Shown here: positions 1-11,152 of the stretch, piece after piece
Position numbering within the stretch: the stretch's first letter is position 1
Layout: each line of letters starts with the position of its first letter
Assembly: GCA_030062745.1 (NCBI GenBank)
Contig: CP099848.1
Coordinates: 23,252,378 to 23,316,377 of the forward strand
DNA from: Capitulum mitella
Lineage: Eukaryota; Arthropoda; Thecostraca; Pollicipedomorpha; Pollicipedidae
Length of the DNA stretch: 64,000 nucleotides
Reading direction: 5' to 3'
The notes under the pieces: generated by a model
Databases searched by the model: none
The model's input: the letters and a program-made list of their open reading frames with translations, nothing else
Told to the model about the DNA's origin: nothing
Translations under genes and position numbers: made by a program

Positions 1-3000
1 CCCGCTCGCATCTGGATTCGACCGGTTCGTGCAAGTAACAAGCGGGCAGGTGAAAGCCGCCTGCAGAAGCCAGATGGACGGCCCCAGATACGCCGTACGA
101 ACGAGCCACGGCATCTTAAGTACCCTTTGTGAAATCTGTCAGTTCGGACGAAACTGAAGTAATGGAAATAACTTACGCAAACGTTTTTTTGTGCTTTAAT
201 AGACCCGACCTGCAGAACAGCTTTGCAGAGATGTAGACGCTGTATAATTTTTTCGATTTGGCTACGATGGTAAAACTTAACCTGTCACGGCATGGCCACG
301 TGGTATAACTAGCGCTGAACGATAACGATGACACGGAAGATTAATCGGAAATTAGAATGCATAATGTGGCGTTGTGGAAACCAGCAGCCAATTCGAGATA
401 ACAGCTTTGCCGGAGAAAATGCCTCCGTAATACCAGCTTGGAACTGCCGAGTCCAGTAATGTTCAAATGCACCGCTGTCGCCGAGCGTCCTGTACCTGGT
501 ACCGTCTGGCGTGTCTTTGCACCCGCGGCCGCCTGGGGTATCGAAAAGGCACCCCTTTTATCTCAGGACATAACCGTCGAATCTGAAGTGGCATGCCACC
601 CATAGATATCCCAGAGTCTTGCGATTCAAAAAATACTGTTAGCTCTGGTCACGTGACTGATGACGTCACGGGTCACATAAGACACATAGCACAACGTCGG
701 AAAAACCGACGTCGGTTTGTACCTCATATCATCGGCAACCCTGGTCTTGAGCCTTCAGCTGGGCATCAAAATAAAGGCCATGATCTCCTCCATCAGAAGC
801 ATGCCAGAATGTTAAAAAGTGAAGTCAAGGTCAAACTAAGTCAGGTTAGATGTTGGTGTTACTTTATATGTCGAAGATCGATACTTACTCGCAACCGTTT
901 TGATCCACGTGACAAAGAGAGAAGTAAAACCTTCTGATGAAACCTTCCAGTTCTACATTACCTGCGTTTTATCCATTCAACGCGAGTCTAGGTCAGGTCA
1001 GATAAGGTTGCATTTCTCTTCCTGACAAAGAACAATAATTACTGTCTGGGATTCTTAACTGCATCAAATACAGAACTGAAATGGCATCTCGTGATAATTA
1101 AATGTGTCTTGTCTGTTCTTTATCGGGTCGGGATCAAACCAGATCACGACAGATAATCATTTTTCTTTTGCTGACTAGGAACAATAATTTCTCTTTGCTG
1201 CTACTGAACGATCTTCCACAGAAAATGTTGTATTTTATTTCGTTTTGACATCTGCCTATGGCGTGACTTGGCCTGGTCTCGCATTTCGTTTGGTGAACCT
1301 TGTTGAGAGGCGCCTGTAGATTTGCTTGTCTTGCTGGGATGATGACGAAGGTCAACGGCAGCCACTTCAATGCGTTACAATGCATCATCATGCTTGTGAC
1401 CTAGCATGACCTCTAATGTTGGCGTGTCTCGGTTGTACATCCTTTTGAGGATCGTTTCCTACGTAATTCTAAATAATCAATGCATTATATTCATGAATGT
1501 TATCGAAAAAACGACCCATGTTCGCGCCACCGATCGAAGAGGCAAAAACTTGCATGCGGGATTTAACTTATGGCATCACATCTCCATGACCTGACCTAGC
1601 ATGGAGATGGCTGTGATGTCAAAATATGTAAAATTAATTGGTGGACAGGTCTGAAAATTTGGTTGGGATAGATCTAACAGTTCAGAAATTATTCACGAAA
1701 ACGTAGTCGGAAAGTATTTTTCATGAGTATCCTTCCAACCGGAAACAGCCGCTTGCAGTGCTTGGTTATGCGCTGATTAATCCGCCCCGTCATGGATGGA
1801 GAGTAATTTGACCACCCTCAGTTGGGTTTTCTTGAATACCTTAAGAACAATTTTACTTACGTTTCTGGAGCTCACAGTGCCTTTCCAAAAATGACCGGCA
1901 GCTCTAAACCCATTTTATTTCTTAAAATCAGACAGAGTAAATTTATGGGATCGTAACTAGCTGCCATTGATGAGATGGCTTAACTACAGTGGTGACCTCT
2001 GCGCCTTGCGTTGAGAGATGCAAAACTACCAGCGAGAACCGTGACCTGACGTGACTTTGGATGACCTTCGGACGTCTTTCACTTGGCATTGTGTCCCGTA
2101 CCTATGAAGAGAATATCTGAACCGTATTCAAGTTTCTAAGATATTCAAAGACACCAAAACGGAAAAAAATGACTGCCGCCAAACCTACAACAGGTGCCGT
2201 AACATACTCCCATTTGACCTGATTTGATCGAAGATGAAACGCGCAAAGTAAGCCAGATGGGATAGTTTTAGGAAGACCAGAAACGAAGCCATCCAATGGC
2301 GCCTTTTTCAGTCCTTAATCACCACAAGGCTGGATTCTAGGAGATCAAACTGCCCCCCCTCCCCATGATGGCGTATTCGGACTAGAACGCCATGACGGGC
2401 CGGTTGCAAATAACGCAAATGATGCAAATAATACACAAAAAACATTTCCTGCGATTGGTGGTCCAGCCTCCCCTTCCTGACAAGACGGAATCGAGTTCTG
2501 AACAAGAGAATCTGTGTTCGACATTTGAGCGGCATGCTAACTGGCGTTGGGCGATTAGAGGGCTGTGCTGGCTACAAAGTTCGTGTCGCACCACTGACGG
2601 CACGTTTATTTTCGCCTCGACACCAGCCGTTACCTGGAAGTGCACAAAAGGGAGAGGGAGTCGGAGTCCTTACAACAAGCTCTGCTTAGCACGTTGATGC
2701 ACAAGTGAAAGTATAATGCGCCTTTCCTCCAAATTTCGTGACGCATTTTCTCCAAATTTTTCACGGGAAGGGGATAATAAAATTGCTTTGCAAACTAGGA
2801 TTCCTTTTACACTTTTTGTCTGAGATCCTAGTTTTTGTTCCGCACATTTCACAAAACACATATGAACTACGGAGGAGCTGATTGACATCTTGGCATACCC
2901 CTGGTGCAGCTCTTCAACACGAACACCCTCACGCACGCACACATAGAAACACATTGGAAGACTTTCTCCACTTCTCTTAAAGTCCCGGTCCCAGAAGCCT

Positions 3001-3040
3001 GAGCAAAATCCCTCGGCTTTGAAGTCCCCATCAATCAATC
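1..3040. other. Intergenic DNA, no gene recognised
   Basis: The open frames here are short, several start only at non-ATG codons, and none resembles a known protein. A perfect CRE octamer TGACGTCA lies at 661-668. An imperfect inverted repeat lies at 1574-1618, with arms CATCACATCTCCATG and CATGGAGATGGCTGTGATG. Nothing else stands out. Confidence 0.6.
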
Positions 3041-3209
3041 CCAGTGACGTCACGGTGTGTCTTCGAACTAATCCTGGCTTCGGTGTACAACCGCTGCAAA
3101 ATCGTATCTTTTCAACATTTCAAATGAAGACAGCGTTGAAGAATGACAAACGACACCCCTGAAAACCCAGGCAGTTGTGGTGAACAACTGCAGCCAGACG
3201 CAAGACGTT

Positions 3210-3343
3210 ATGGACGAAGAACGGCCACGTAAATCAAGCCCAAATGACGTCATTCATTTAATAATGGAATCACGTTATGGAAGAAGAATGGCCACGTAAA
3301 TCAAATCCAAATGACGTCACTCAGTTAATAATCGAATCACATC
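3210..3343 (+). promoter_or_regulatory. Tandem 67-bp units, each with a perfect CRE
   Basis: Two adjacent 67-bp units (3210-3276 and 3277-3343) share most positions. Each contains the palindromic octamer TGACGTCA, at 3245-3252 and 3312-3319. A third perfect octamer is at 3045-3052. TGACGTCA is the full cAMP response element bound by CREB/ATF bZIP proteins. The array ends about 33 bases before a TATA box, which fits a proximal promoter. That role is inferred, because the octamer also occurs elsewhere in this GC-rich window. Confidence 0.5.
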
Positions 3344-3375
3344 ATCTTTGAACGGTTGTGCGTCGAACAGAATGC

Positions 3376-3383
3376 TATAAAAA
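3376..3383 (+). promoter_or_regulatory. TATA box
   Basis: TATAAAAA lies just downstream of the tandem CRE units. It is followed about 30 bases later by a GC-rich leader and then a consensus splice donor. The spacing predicts a transcription start near 3405. The orientation is inferred from the TATA-to-donor order. Confidence 0.45.
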
Positions 3384-3405
3384 CAACGAGCAACGCTCCT
3401 GATAT

Positions 3406-3587
3406 TTTGCGACCTTCCCACTCGCCGTGGCCTTTACACAGCACCCGACCGTGCCAGACCGAACACTCTCTCCTTAATTGCGCCGGCCGACTGGCTTCTA
3501 ACGGCGCGTCGGCGCGTGCTTCGCCGTTGCGTGCGAATGACGCCGGAGTGGTTCCTCCATTAGCGCGATCCGTTCGTCGGAGGGCCG
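3406..3587 (+). other. Putative non-coding first exon
   Basis: This GC-rich leader ends in a strong splice donor, CCG/GTGAGT, with GT at 3588-3589. The only ATG inside it opens a frame that stops within eight codons, so the exon would be 5' UTR. The transcript it belongs to is not known. The nearest + strand coding exon recognised is the K2P channel exon at 8849, and this could be its 5' end, but the linking exons were not found. The exon is predicted from TATA position and donor alone. Confidence 0.3.
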
Positions 3588-4336
3588 GTGAGTGCCGTGA
3601 TTTTCCCCCGCCGTACCACTTCCTGCAGCGCCGAGTGCCCCACTGCGTGTGCTGCCACAGTTGCGGGCACACCGTGAAAGGACTGCCGGGCATGCTGGAA
3701 TGAGGAGGTGCTCGCGCGGATGGAGCTCAAGCGCAGAAAAACTGCGCAGACCGTAAACTCGATAGAATCACTGGCCTAGAGTCTTCAGCCATCTGTCTTA
3801 GCACTTACTTCGACATATGTCAACCTCCCGCGCTTATGAAGCGCTGTTAGCTGGGCTGAATTGAACTGTTTAGCAATGATGTTCAGTGTTGTTAGTTTTA
3901 CCACTCACGAACCTAGCTGCATTCGATTTGCATTTGCTCTCTCTTTGGGAAGGGCCTTTGCCACCATTACGCGTGCCGAATAGGCAGAGCTTGGTTTTAT
4001 GACTGAGGTATAGGTAAGTGACGTATCCGGTTTGCCCCAGAAGTCTACTCATTGTAATACCAACAATACGGTAAGCCCAGCGCTTCACTGGAAACTCATT
4101 TGCACAGCAGAATGAGTTGCTGGAACTGCTCCGCCGCGGCGCCACTCAGGCTGAGTTCTCACCAGGAAACTCGTTGACTGTCCTAGCTGAGTTCCTGCGG
4201 GGGTAATTCGCTGCAGCCCCGCTGACGAGTGCGATGCACGACGCGGGGCGAGGCGGCGCTGAAGTGGCACGGTGAAGGAGGACGTGTCCCCAGCGAGACC
4301 GGACGCAGGCCGCCCGCGAACCGCCGTCTGCCGGAG
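3588..4336. other. No gene recognised
   Basis: The stretch after the putative donor holds unremarkable single-copy-looking DNA and no recognisable coding frame. Confidence 0.5.
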
Positions 4337-4560
4337 ACGTCAGGAGGTCTGCTCCCGGCCTGATCTGTCAGGTCTGCCCGACCTGGTGTGACAAGAGACA
4401 GGCCTACGTTCGGCCTGGTTTGTCAGATCTGCTGTCGGCTCAGTCTGCCAGGAGGTCTGCCCCAGGCTTGGGTTGTCAGGAGTTCCACCCGACCTGGTCC
4501 GGCAGGCGGTCTGCCCATGACGCGAGTTGTGAGCAAACATGACCCGGCCCGGTTTGTCCA
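4337..4560. repeat. Degenerate minisatellite
   Basis: Variants of a unit of about 30-35 bases recur here, built around GTCAGGAGGTCTGC and CGGCCTGGTTTGTCAG. Open frames across it are by-products of the repeat and of high GC content. Confidence 0.5.
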
Positions 4561-7051
4561 GTCGGTGCACCTTTCGCCGCCGTCCGGGCCCTGCGGGTCG
4601 AATGGTCATCAAAAGCCGGGCAGGTCCGGCTCTTCTCCGAGCGACCGTGACGTCCGCGGCTTCCGCATCTCCGCTCCCGGCGGAGCGGAGCGGCGCTGTT
4701 CCAACAGCGCCTGCGTTGTTGTCTCGACGTCTGGCCTCCGGCGGCGCGTGTGTGGAGCAAACAAGGTGCCGTCGCCGTCCCGGCTGGAAATTCCGGCCCT
4801 GCGGCCGGCGGAGGCGGGCGACAGGCGTCGCTGACCCGCCCGCCGTCCACCCGTGACGTCAGACGCGATGTCGATGTCGTGACCGGACGCTGCCGACTTG
4901 GAGAGCCCGGTTGTCACTGGCGGATCCCGGAGGGGGGAGGGAGGGGGAAGGGCGTGGGGCCTTGGCACCACTTTCTTTGGAAAAGTTAGAGGTAACGTGC
5001 CTTTGCCTCTTCCCCTCCCCCTCGGACGGAGTTGTAAATACAATACTTTCGAGATAAACGTTTGCTCTTGATTTTTGAAAACGGTGGAACAAAGTCGAGA
5101 AAATCCGAGGCAAAATCAACGTTCCTGGGTAAGTGACGTCGCACGAATGGATCTTTGCATTCCCGCCCTCCGTACCTACAGCACATGGTCTGGACCCGAC
5201 CTTGCGGGTTGGTATCGTGATAAGAAACCTGAGTGGCAGAGAATGAGCGAGATGAATTAACCGAATCGTTAATCCACTTGCTTTTTGGTTGCTTTAATAA
5301 GCTGGAAATCCCGGTGCTGCGCAGTTGTCGGTTGGGGACTCGACCGTTATCGTTATCCTCTTGCATCTCGACATTCTGCTGAAGGTACAATGCGAATAAT
5401 GCGACAGAAGCTCTGAAGGTTGAACATTTTACCATGAAGTTTTCCTTCGCAAACTTCGACAACTTTTTCAATACTCCGTGCATTTTGTGGCTTCCCGTTA
5501 AACAGTTCCTGGACATGCAAGAATACACTTTTCCAAAACATGGATCGACCTTCATAACTAATGGTACAAAACTTCCTTAATGCTTCCCATATCTCGTACT
5601 CTTTCTAAGAACGGAGTACAAATTAAATAATCGTGCTGGTGGTGCTTACTTGGTGGTGTTTCGTGTAGGCATTGTTTGCAAGGTTGACTCTGTGACTCGT
5701 CATGGCTGTAGTTAATTCAACGTTTCGTGTAATGCAACTCCAGCCGTCTTCAGGAAGATGTTACATAAAAAGAGCCTCAAGTAGAACTGGACTGGAAACG
5801 TTAAGTAACCAATGGCGGCTTAAAATGCAAAAAATCTACGACAAATGAACTAATGAGCGTTAAGTTTGATATTAACATGAACAGGGAGAGACGAACGGGG
5901 TACAATGGAAAATCTGGGCAACGGTAATGCATTACTGTGTCATGGATCTAACGTTACCTAACTCAACCCAACAACAGATTAGTATGGAGGCGAATTAGTA
6001 AGCCTGTCGCTGTTCGCATTTAGACGATGAGTTGGTTTGCTCGACGTATTGCCGAAATTGTACGGACGACAGACGTATGCGAATTTGGAATGCACAGCTG
6101 GGAAAATGGATATAAAATGTGGAGCCGACGGTATGCGCAGCGGTGAATGAGAAATTCGAAGCCGCGCAGTGAAATCTGTGTGCTGCAGACGTCGATAGTC
6201 CCATAATGACCGCCAGCGGTTGACCGGAGGCCGCGAGATTCCGTCGATGACAGGCCGGCCACGTCGCGGAGTTGCGGCCCGACGATGATCCTCCAGCGCC
6301 GTCCGCTCAGCTCATCTGTCGGACACGACGGCCCGGCCGACGTCAGCCGCCTCGCCTGCGCACCCCATCGGCGAGCGTGGCCCGCGAGGATGACGAGCAC
6401 TGGTCCTCCGAGCATGACCACCATCATGACCACCATCTCGGCCTGCCCGACTCGGCGGCGAGCGCCGCGGTTCCTGGTACCGCAACCCACCCGGCCCGAG
6501 CCCGCCGTACCTGGCGACCTTCCCTGCTTGTGGACACTGTAAACAAGCGCCGCAGGGACGGCCTGCTTTCGCGTGACGTCGCTGGTTACGTCAGAGATGG
6601 CCGAAGATGCAGAGTCGGCGTCAGGGGGATTTATGTATCGATTAGTGTCCGGTCGGGCTGTAGCGTAATAAGCGTGCAGGTGTTGTTCGGAGAATATTTT
6701 CATGTAAATTTTATGCTGCCGTCTACTCAAATCACACTCGTAATTTATGCAGGTATGTGTATGCCTCATGAAACAGGCAAAGCATTGCTGGCATTGCCAG
6801 GCTTATGTATATATTCCGGATAACTTGCTGAACGACAGACAGAGTAATTCCGAAGTCCACGCGCTTGACAATATTCCTTTATGTGGAACTAGTCCCTTTA
6901 GGATAAATGCCATTTGTGCTCTTTGCAGGCAGTTCGGCTAACGGCAAGGTCTAAAAATGAGAACCAAATAGTGCGATAAAATACGTCTCTGATGTATGGT
7001 CTGTAGTGCGTACGGGTCGTTTCATTGCAGATTTCAATGTTTTCTGTTTGC
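4561..7051. other. GC-rich patches, no gene recognised
   Basis: Two GC- and CpG-rich patches (about 4560-4990 and 6230-6560) hold overlapping open frames on both strands with no domain I can recognise. The longest, 6020-6769 on the - strand, has a short hydrophobic run but no family resemblance. A consensus-like donor (GG/GTAAGTGA) occurs near 5128. Either patch could hide a short exon, including the missing first transmembrane exon of the K2P channel, but I could not find one. Confidence 0.4.
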
Positions 7052-7660
7052 GTGTTCTCTTATTTGCCTTCAAAAGAATAAAGGGACATGATTACAGGGA
7101 TTCAAATAGAAGAGGCTGCTATTTTCTGGCACATTCTTCTGGTAAGAATGACTGAAGGTGTTCTGCACCATCTCTCCTAAATACCTTGACCAACATCCCT
7201 CATACAGCACTTCGCAGAATGTGTCATTTATCTTTCAAACCACAATCTGGGACGCTGGCTATCTCCAATACGAGTTACATAAGCAGACAACTCATCTGTC
7301 TGTCTTTTCCAGAATCTGCGACGCATCGGTACGACAGTAACGAGAATTATTGTCTTGGTCTGTTCTTAGCCGTCAAAAGAATAAAAGGGCATAAACACTG
7401 GAGTTGAAACAAAAGAAGTTGCTGTTCTCCGAAACCTTCGTCTTGCGGGAATGACTGGAGTTCTGTACCATCTCCAGATCACGACCGACACCCCTGATAA
7501 AGCCCTTCGCAGCATGTGTCGCTTACCGTTAAAACCATACCGGAACGGCAGCTGTCTGCATCATGAGTTATGTAAGCTAATGTAAGTTACAACATGTTAG
7601 TTCCTCTTTCGAGTATCTTCGACGCATCGGTACAACAGTAGCCAGAATTACCTGTCTCTA
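7052..7660. repeat. Two-unit diverged tandem repeat, period ~304 bp
   Basis: Two units of about 304 bases (about 7052-7355 and 7356-7660) align along their length. Shared anchors include TCAAAAGAATAAA near the start and GACGCATCGGTAC near the end. Divergence is clear but the order of blocks is kept, so this is an old tandem duplication or a short satellite remnant. Confidence 0.65.
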
Positions 7661-8212
7661 AATTAAGCTCCTTTTCCCACATGTGCAGAGCGATAATCGC
7701 CAACCGCACTTGCAGTAAACTAGCTCTCTGCTCATGTGATTGACTCGAATATTACCAGCTCACCTGATAAGCATTTAGATTAAAGAGGGGAAAAAACTTC
7801 GCGAAATCATGCAGTCCGGAGCATTCACGTAGTTTCCAGGTTTTCACTCGCAGTTGTGTTTTTATGCTGCGTTACGCCTTCAATGAAATCGCCTCGTATT
7901 CTTCTTATTCTGCAATGTGATCCATGCACAAAAACAAACGTTATTGAAGTGCAAAAGGCAGATATGGAAAAAAAACGATGGCAACTCGTGTTTGACACTG
8001 TATACACATCAGACCATCTGCTTCCGACGCCATACTGCGCGTGCCCGTCACACTACAGCGCGTGCCCGACGTTACCTTCCAGTGCGTGCTCGGCGTCACA
8101 GCACAGCGCGTGCTTGACATTACTCCCGGAACGTCCGACGCGTCTGTCCTGACGCAGCTCCTCCATCGGCAGTGTGCGGCGCGGTCATCCGACAGCCCGT
8201 CCTCTGTCCGCG
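7661..8212. other. Non-coding; short degenerate repeat near the end
   Basis: No coding frame is recognised. From about 8035 to 8130 an irregular unit around CAGCGCGTGC recurs three times. It leads into the 56-bp array that follows. Confidence 0.45.
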
Positions 8213-8848
8213 GGACACGGCCTGTCACCTGCCAGATCTGTCCCCTAACACGGCTGCTCTGTCCGCAGGGTGTGACCTGTCACCTGCCAGTTCAGTGCCT
8301 GCCCGTGCCATTTGCCAGTTCCCTAACACGGCTCCTCTGTTCGCAGGGTACGGCCTAGTGGCTTGCCAGTTCTGTCCCTAGTACGTTCCTCTGTCGGCAG
8401 GGTACGACCCGGTGACCTGCCATTTCTGTCCCCTAACACGGCCCCTCTGTCGGCAGGGTACGGCCCGGTGACCTGCCAGTTCTGCCCCATAACACGGTCC
8501 ATCTGTCGGCAGGGTACGGCCCGGTGACCTGCCAGTTCTGCCCCATAACACGGTCCCTCTGTCCGCAGGGTACGGCCCGGTGACCTGCCAGTTCTGCCCC
8601 ATAACACGTCCCCTCTGTCCGCAGGGTACGGCCCGGTGACCTGCCAGTTCTGCCCCATAACACGGTCCCTCTGTGCACAGGGTACGGCCCGGTGACCTGC
8701 CAGTTCTGCCCCATAACACGGTCCCTCTGTCGGCAGGGTACGGCCCGGTGACCTGCCAGTTCTGCCCCATAACACGGTCCCTCTGTCGGCAGGGTACGGC
8801 CCGGTGACCTGCCAGTTCTGCCCCATAACACGGTCCCTCTGTCCGCAG
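8213..8848 (+). repeat. 56-bp minisatellite repeating a 3' splice site and K2P filter codons
   Basis: The motif CAGGGTAC recurs with CAG at 8344, 8398, 8454, 8510, 8566, 8622, 8678, 8734, 8790 and 8846. The spacing is 56 bases throughout except the first step (54). More decayed units precede it from about 8213. Every unit has a pyrimidine-rich CTCTGTCNG stretch, a CAG, then GGTACGGCCCGGTG. The last unit runs directly into the K2P exon, where those bases encode the filter residues Y-G-P-V. The array therefore duplicates the intron end plus the first 14 exon bases. 56 is not a multiple of three, so units spliced in tandem would shift frame. Confidence 0.9.
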
Positions 8849-9078
8849 GGTACGGCCCGGTGGCGCCGCGGACCGGCGTCGGCAAGCTGGCCACCGTGCT
8901 GTATGCCGTTCTGGGCGTGCCGCTGATGCTGCTCTGGCTGACGGGGCTCGGCCAGCTGATGGCGGACGGCGTTCGCCGCGCGTACGGCCGGTGCGCGCCT
9001 GCCGGGCCGGCCTCCGGAGCGGCGCCGGACCGCCGGCCGCGGCCGGAACGCCGGCCCTCCCGCCTGACGGGCTCTGGC
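8849..9078 (+). CDS. Two-pore-domain K+ channel, exon with filter 1 and TM2 (partial)
   Basis: After a CAG acceptor the exon reads (G)GG TAC GGC, giving G-Y-G, then PVAPRTGVGKL and a hydrophobic stretch VLYAVLGVPLMLLWLTGLG followed by LMADGVRRAYGR. This is the K2P (KCNK) pattern after the first pore loop: GYG, a polar linker, TM2 with the G-x-P motif, and a basic cytosolic segment. An intron splitting the glycine codon of GYG is a known conserved feature of K2P genes and matches the acceptor here. K2P channels carry background K+ current in the plasma membrane. Homology is clear to about 8990. The exon end is uncertain: 9078 is an in-phase GT, 8991 another candidate. The exon with TM1 and the first pore helix was not found. 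Confidence 0.75.
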
Positions 9079-9764
9079 GTGCCCGGGACACGGTGCGGAG
9101 ACTTGGCCGCCCCTTTAGCGACCCCTGCAGGTCCCTGCGACCTGGAGTGCAGACCCCGGCGCTCTTGTAGTGACCCCTTCAGCTCTCGGGACACGGCATG
9201 GAGGCTCTGGAGTCCTTGGGAAGGTGCCTTCAGATCCCAGGACACAGCTCGGGGATCCCGGCATCAAAGCGGCATCCGCGACTGTGCGGGAGGCCCTGTG
9301 GCCCGATTCTGCTGACATAGAGAGCTCTGACTACGTTTGTCGCGTGCCGCGTGCCCGCCGGCCGAGCAGCGTTGGCTCGCGGGCTGAACGTGGCGACATC
9401 GCTGAAGAAATCGTCCAGCACTCTTCTGCCGGAGTAAGCGCTGACGATGCGGAGCCCAGCCGGCCTACCGCCGGCGAACTCGCGATCAGCGGCGTCAGCG
9501 GAGGGGCTGAAATATGTCGCAGAGCAGGCAGTGCTCCCGATGAGCCTCGCCAGCAGCCCGACAAGCCCGCCGCGTCATCCCGCAGCCAGGTGACGTTCTG
9601 CGCGCTGCGGGCCGAGCGCAGGCCGGCGCGGCCGCAGCCCCCGAGGCGGCAGAGCAGTCTGCCGGCCGGGTCCCAGACCGGCCGGCGTCCGGCCGAGCTG
9701 TCGGCGGCCGGCCGGCGGCGGTCGTCAGGCCGCGGCGCTCTCTGGCGAGGCGCCGCTCCTGCAG
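9079..9764 (+). other. Probable K2P intron, GC-rich
   Basis: The reading frame changes between the two K2P exons, so an intron is required. The stretch is GC-rich, contains irregular repeats around GGGACACGG and CCTGCGACCTGGAG, and ends in a pyrimidine-rich GCTCCTGCAG acceptor. Open frames across it on both strands have arginine- and alanine-rich translations typical of non-coding GC-rich DNA. Confidence 0.45.
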
Positions 9765-10274
9765 GGCGTCTCCTCCTCGCTGGCGATGGCGAGCACGGCG
9801 GCGGCGGCGGCTGCGGCGGCGGCGCCCCTCTCGGCCTCCTCCAGCGGCGACTCGGGCGTCTGCTCGGCCTCGCAGCCAGGGCCGGCGCTGAGCCGGCCGG
9901 CGGCGTCGCCGCGCGCCGCCACGCCGCGCCTGGACGGCGGCGTGCCCGCCTCGCTGCCGCTGGCCGTGCTGGCCGGCTACGTGTGCGCCGGCGCTGCCGG
10001 CTGCAGCTGGTGGGCCGGCTGGCGGCTTGTCGACGGCGCCTTCTTCTGGCTGCTGACGCTGGCGACAATCGGCGGTGGCGACGCGTGGCCGGGCGCGCCG
10101 GCGCCGCAGCTGCCGCTGCTCTGCGGCTGCCTCTACTTGCTGCTCGGCCTGGCGCTGGCCGCCATGTGCTTCAGCCTGCTGCAGGAGCGGCTGGTTGCCG
10201 CCTGCCGGCAGCTGGGCAGCTGCAGGGCGGAACCTGGCGACGGCCACTTGGACTGGCACCGACCGCAGGTGTAG
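9765..10274 (+). CDS. Two-pore-domain K+ channel, last exon with TM3, pore 2, TM4
   Basis: From the acceptor CTGCAG/GGC the frame runs 169 codons to TAG at 10272-10274. It opens with an alanine run (GCG repeats at about 9789-9830) and a Ser/Ala/Pro linker. TM3 follows (LPLAVLAGYVCAGAAG), then the pore helix (WRLVDGAFFWLLTLATIG), TM4 (LYLLLGLALAAMCFSLLQE) and a short basic tail. The segment order and the GLALAAMCF core are typical of K2P channels. The second filter reads T-I-G-G-G-D instead of the usual T-I-G-F/L/Y-G-D, a departure at a pore-lining position. The C-terminal tail is short. Several acceptors upstream are all phase 0, so the exon start is a best guess. Confidence 0.75.
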   Translation, partial: GVSSSLAMASTAAAAAAAAAPLSASSSGDSGVCSASQPGPALSRPAASPRAATPRLDGGVPASLPLAVLAGYVCAGAAGCSWWAGWRLVDGAFFWLLTLATIGGGDAWPGAPAPQLPLLCGCLYLLLGLALAAMCFSLLQERLVAACRQLGSCRAEPGDGHLDWHRPQV

Positions 10275-11100
10275 ACGTGCAGCGGCGCAGTCCACGAACT
10301 GTTCTGTGATGTCGCGCACCCGCACTGCTGACTGACGTCATGAGCACCTTTTGAGTCAGTCAGCGCGAAGATCTGTCAGATGGTCTGTGTTCAGTATTAC
10401 GCACCCACGCTAACCAATGTTTAGCTTCCCATTTTTGTACTTGTACTCATTCGAAAACACAACAAAAGGAGCAAGTGTGAGGGCAAAACGAGGGACTGTC
10501 ACCCATTCACGATCTGAAATGTAATATGTTGTGTCGGATGACAAAAATTGTATGAAAACCTGCTAGTACCCCTCCACGCTTACCACTGGGTAAATTTGCT
10601 GTACATGTACGTCGTATAAATAGAGTATTTGATTTTATTTGAGGACCATCAAAAATGCAGCGTAGAGATGCACATGTATGGCTTCGTTGGCCCCATTTTA
10701 TAGTCCTCGTTATCCAAAAAAGGATTTAGAAGAATTTCCGATCGGTTATCAGGTTAAGAAAAAAACAAATTGCCGCAACGACGTTATTCAGGTTTAAGTT
10801 AAGACCAGTTTGTGCCCTTTTGATCTCGTGCAGTAGCTTCATTCTGTAATCATTTCTCGCAGTTGCAGACGTGGCTGCATGAGCAGCAGGGCCAGCAGGA
10901 ATAGATTTTTCTCATAACGGGGATAGTTTGTTTTTATTGACGATCTTGCTTGTGCCGAAATCCTTCGTTCAGTCTTAGGAGCGCATAGACTTATCGTGCA
11001 CAGCTATGTTCCTCCTTTGCTCTTCGCACCAGTCATCCAGCACTCGCACACCATCGCAGTCGTCAGTCCAGGAGCTGGAGAGTCAGAGAAAGCAAGTGCG

Positions 11101-11152
<52 letters not shown>

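Noticed and set aside
8323-9245. Long - strand frames with repeated peptide GRTGRSPGRTLPTEG
   Set aside because: They are translations of the 56-bp array. The period is not a multiple of three, so the same repeat opens all frames.
9331-10325. Long - strand frames opposite the K2P last exon
   Set aside because: They are Ala/Arg-rich shadows of a GC-rich exon whose + strand frame has a clear K2P domain.
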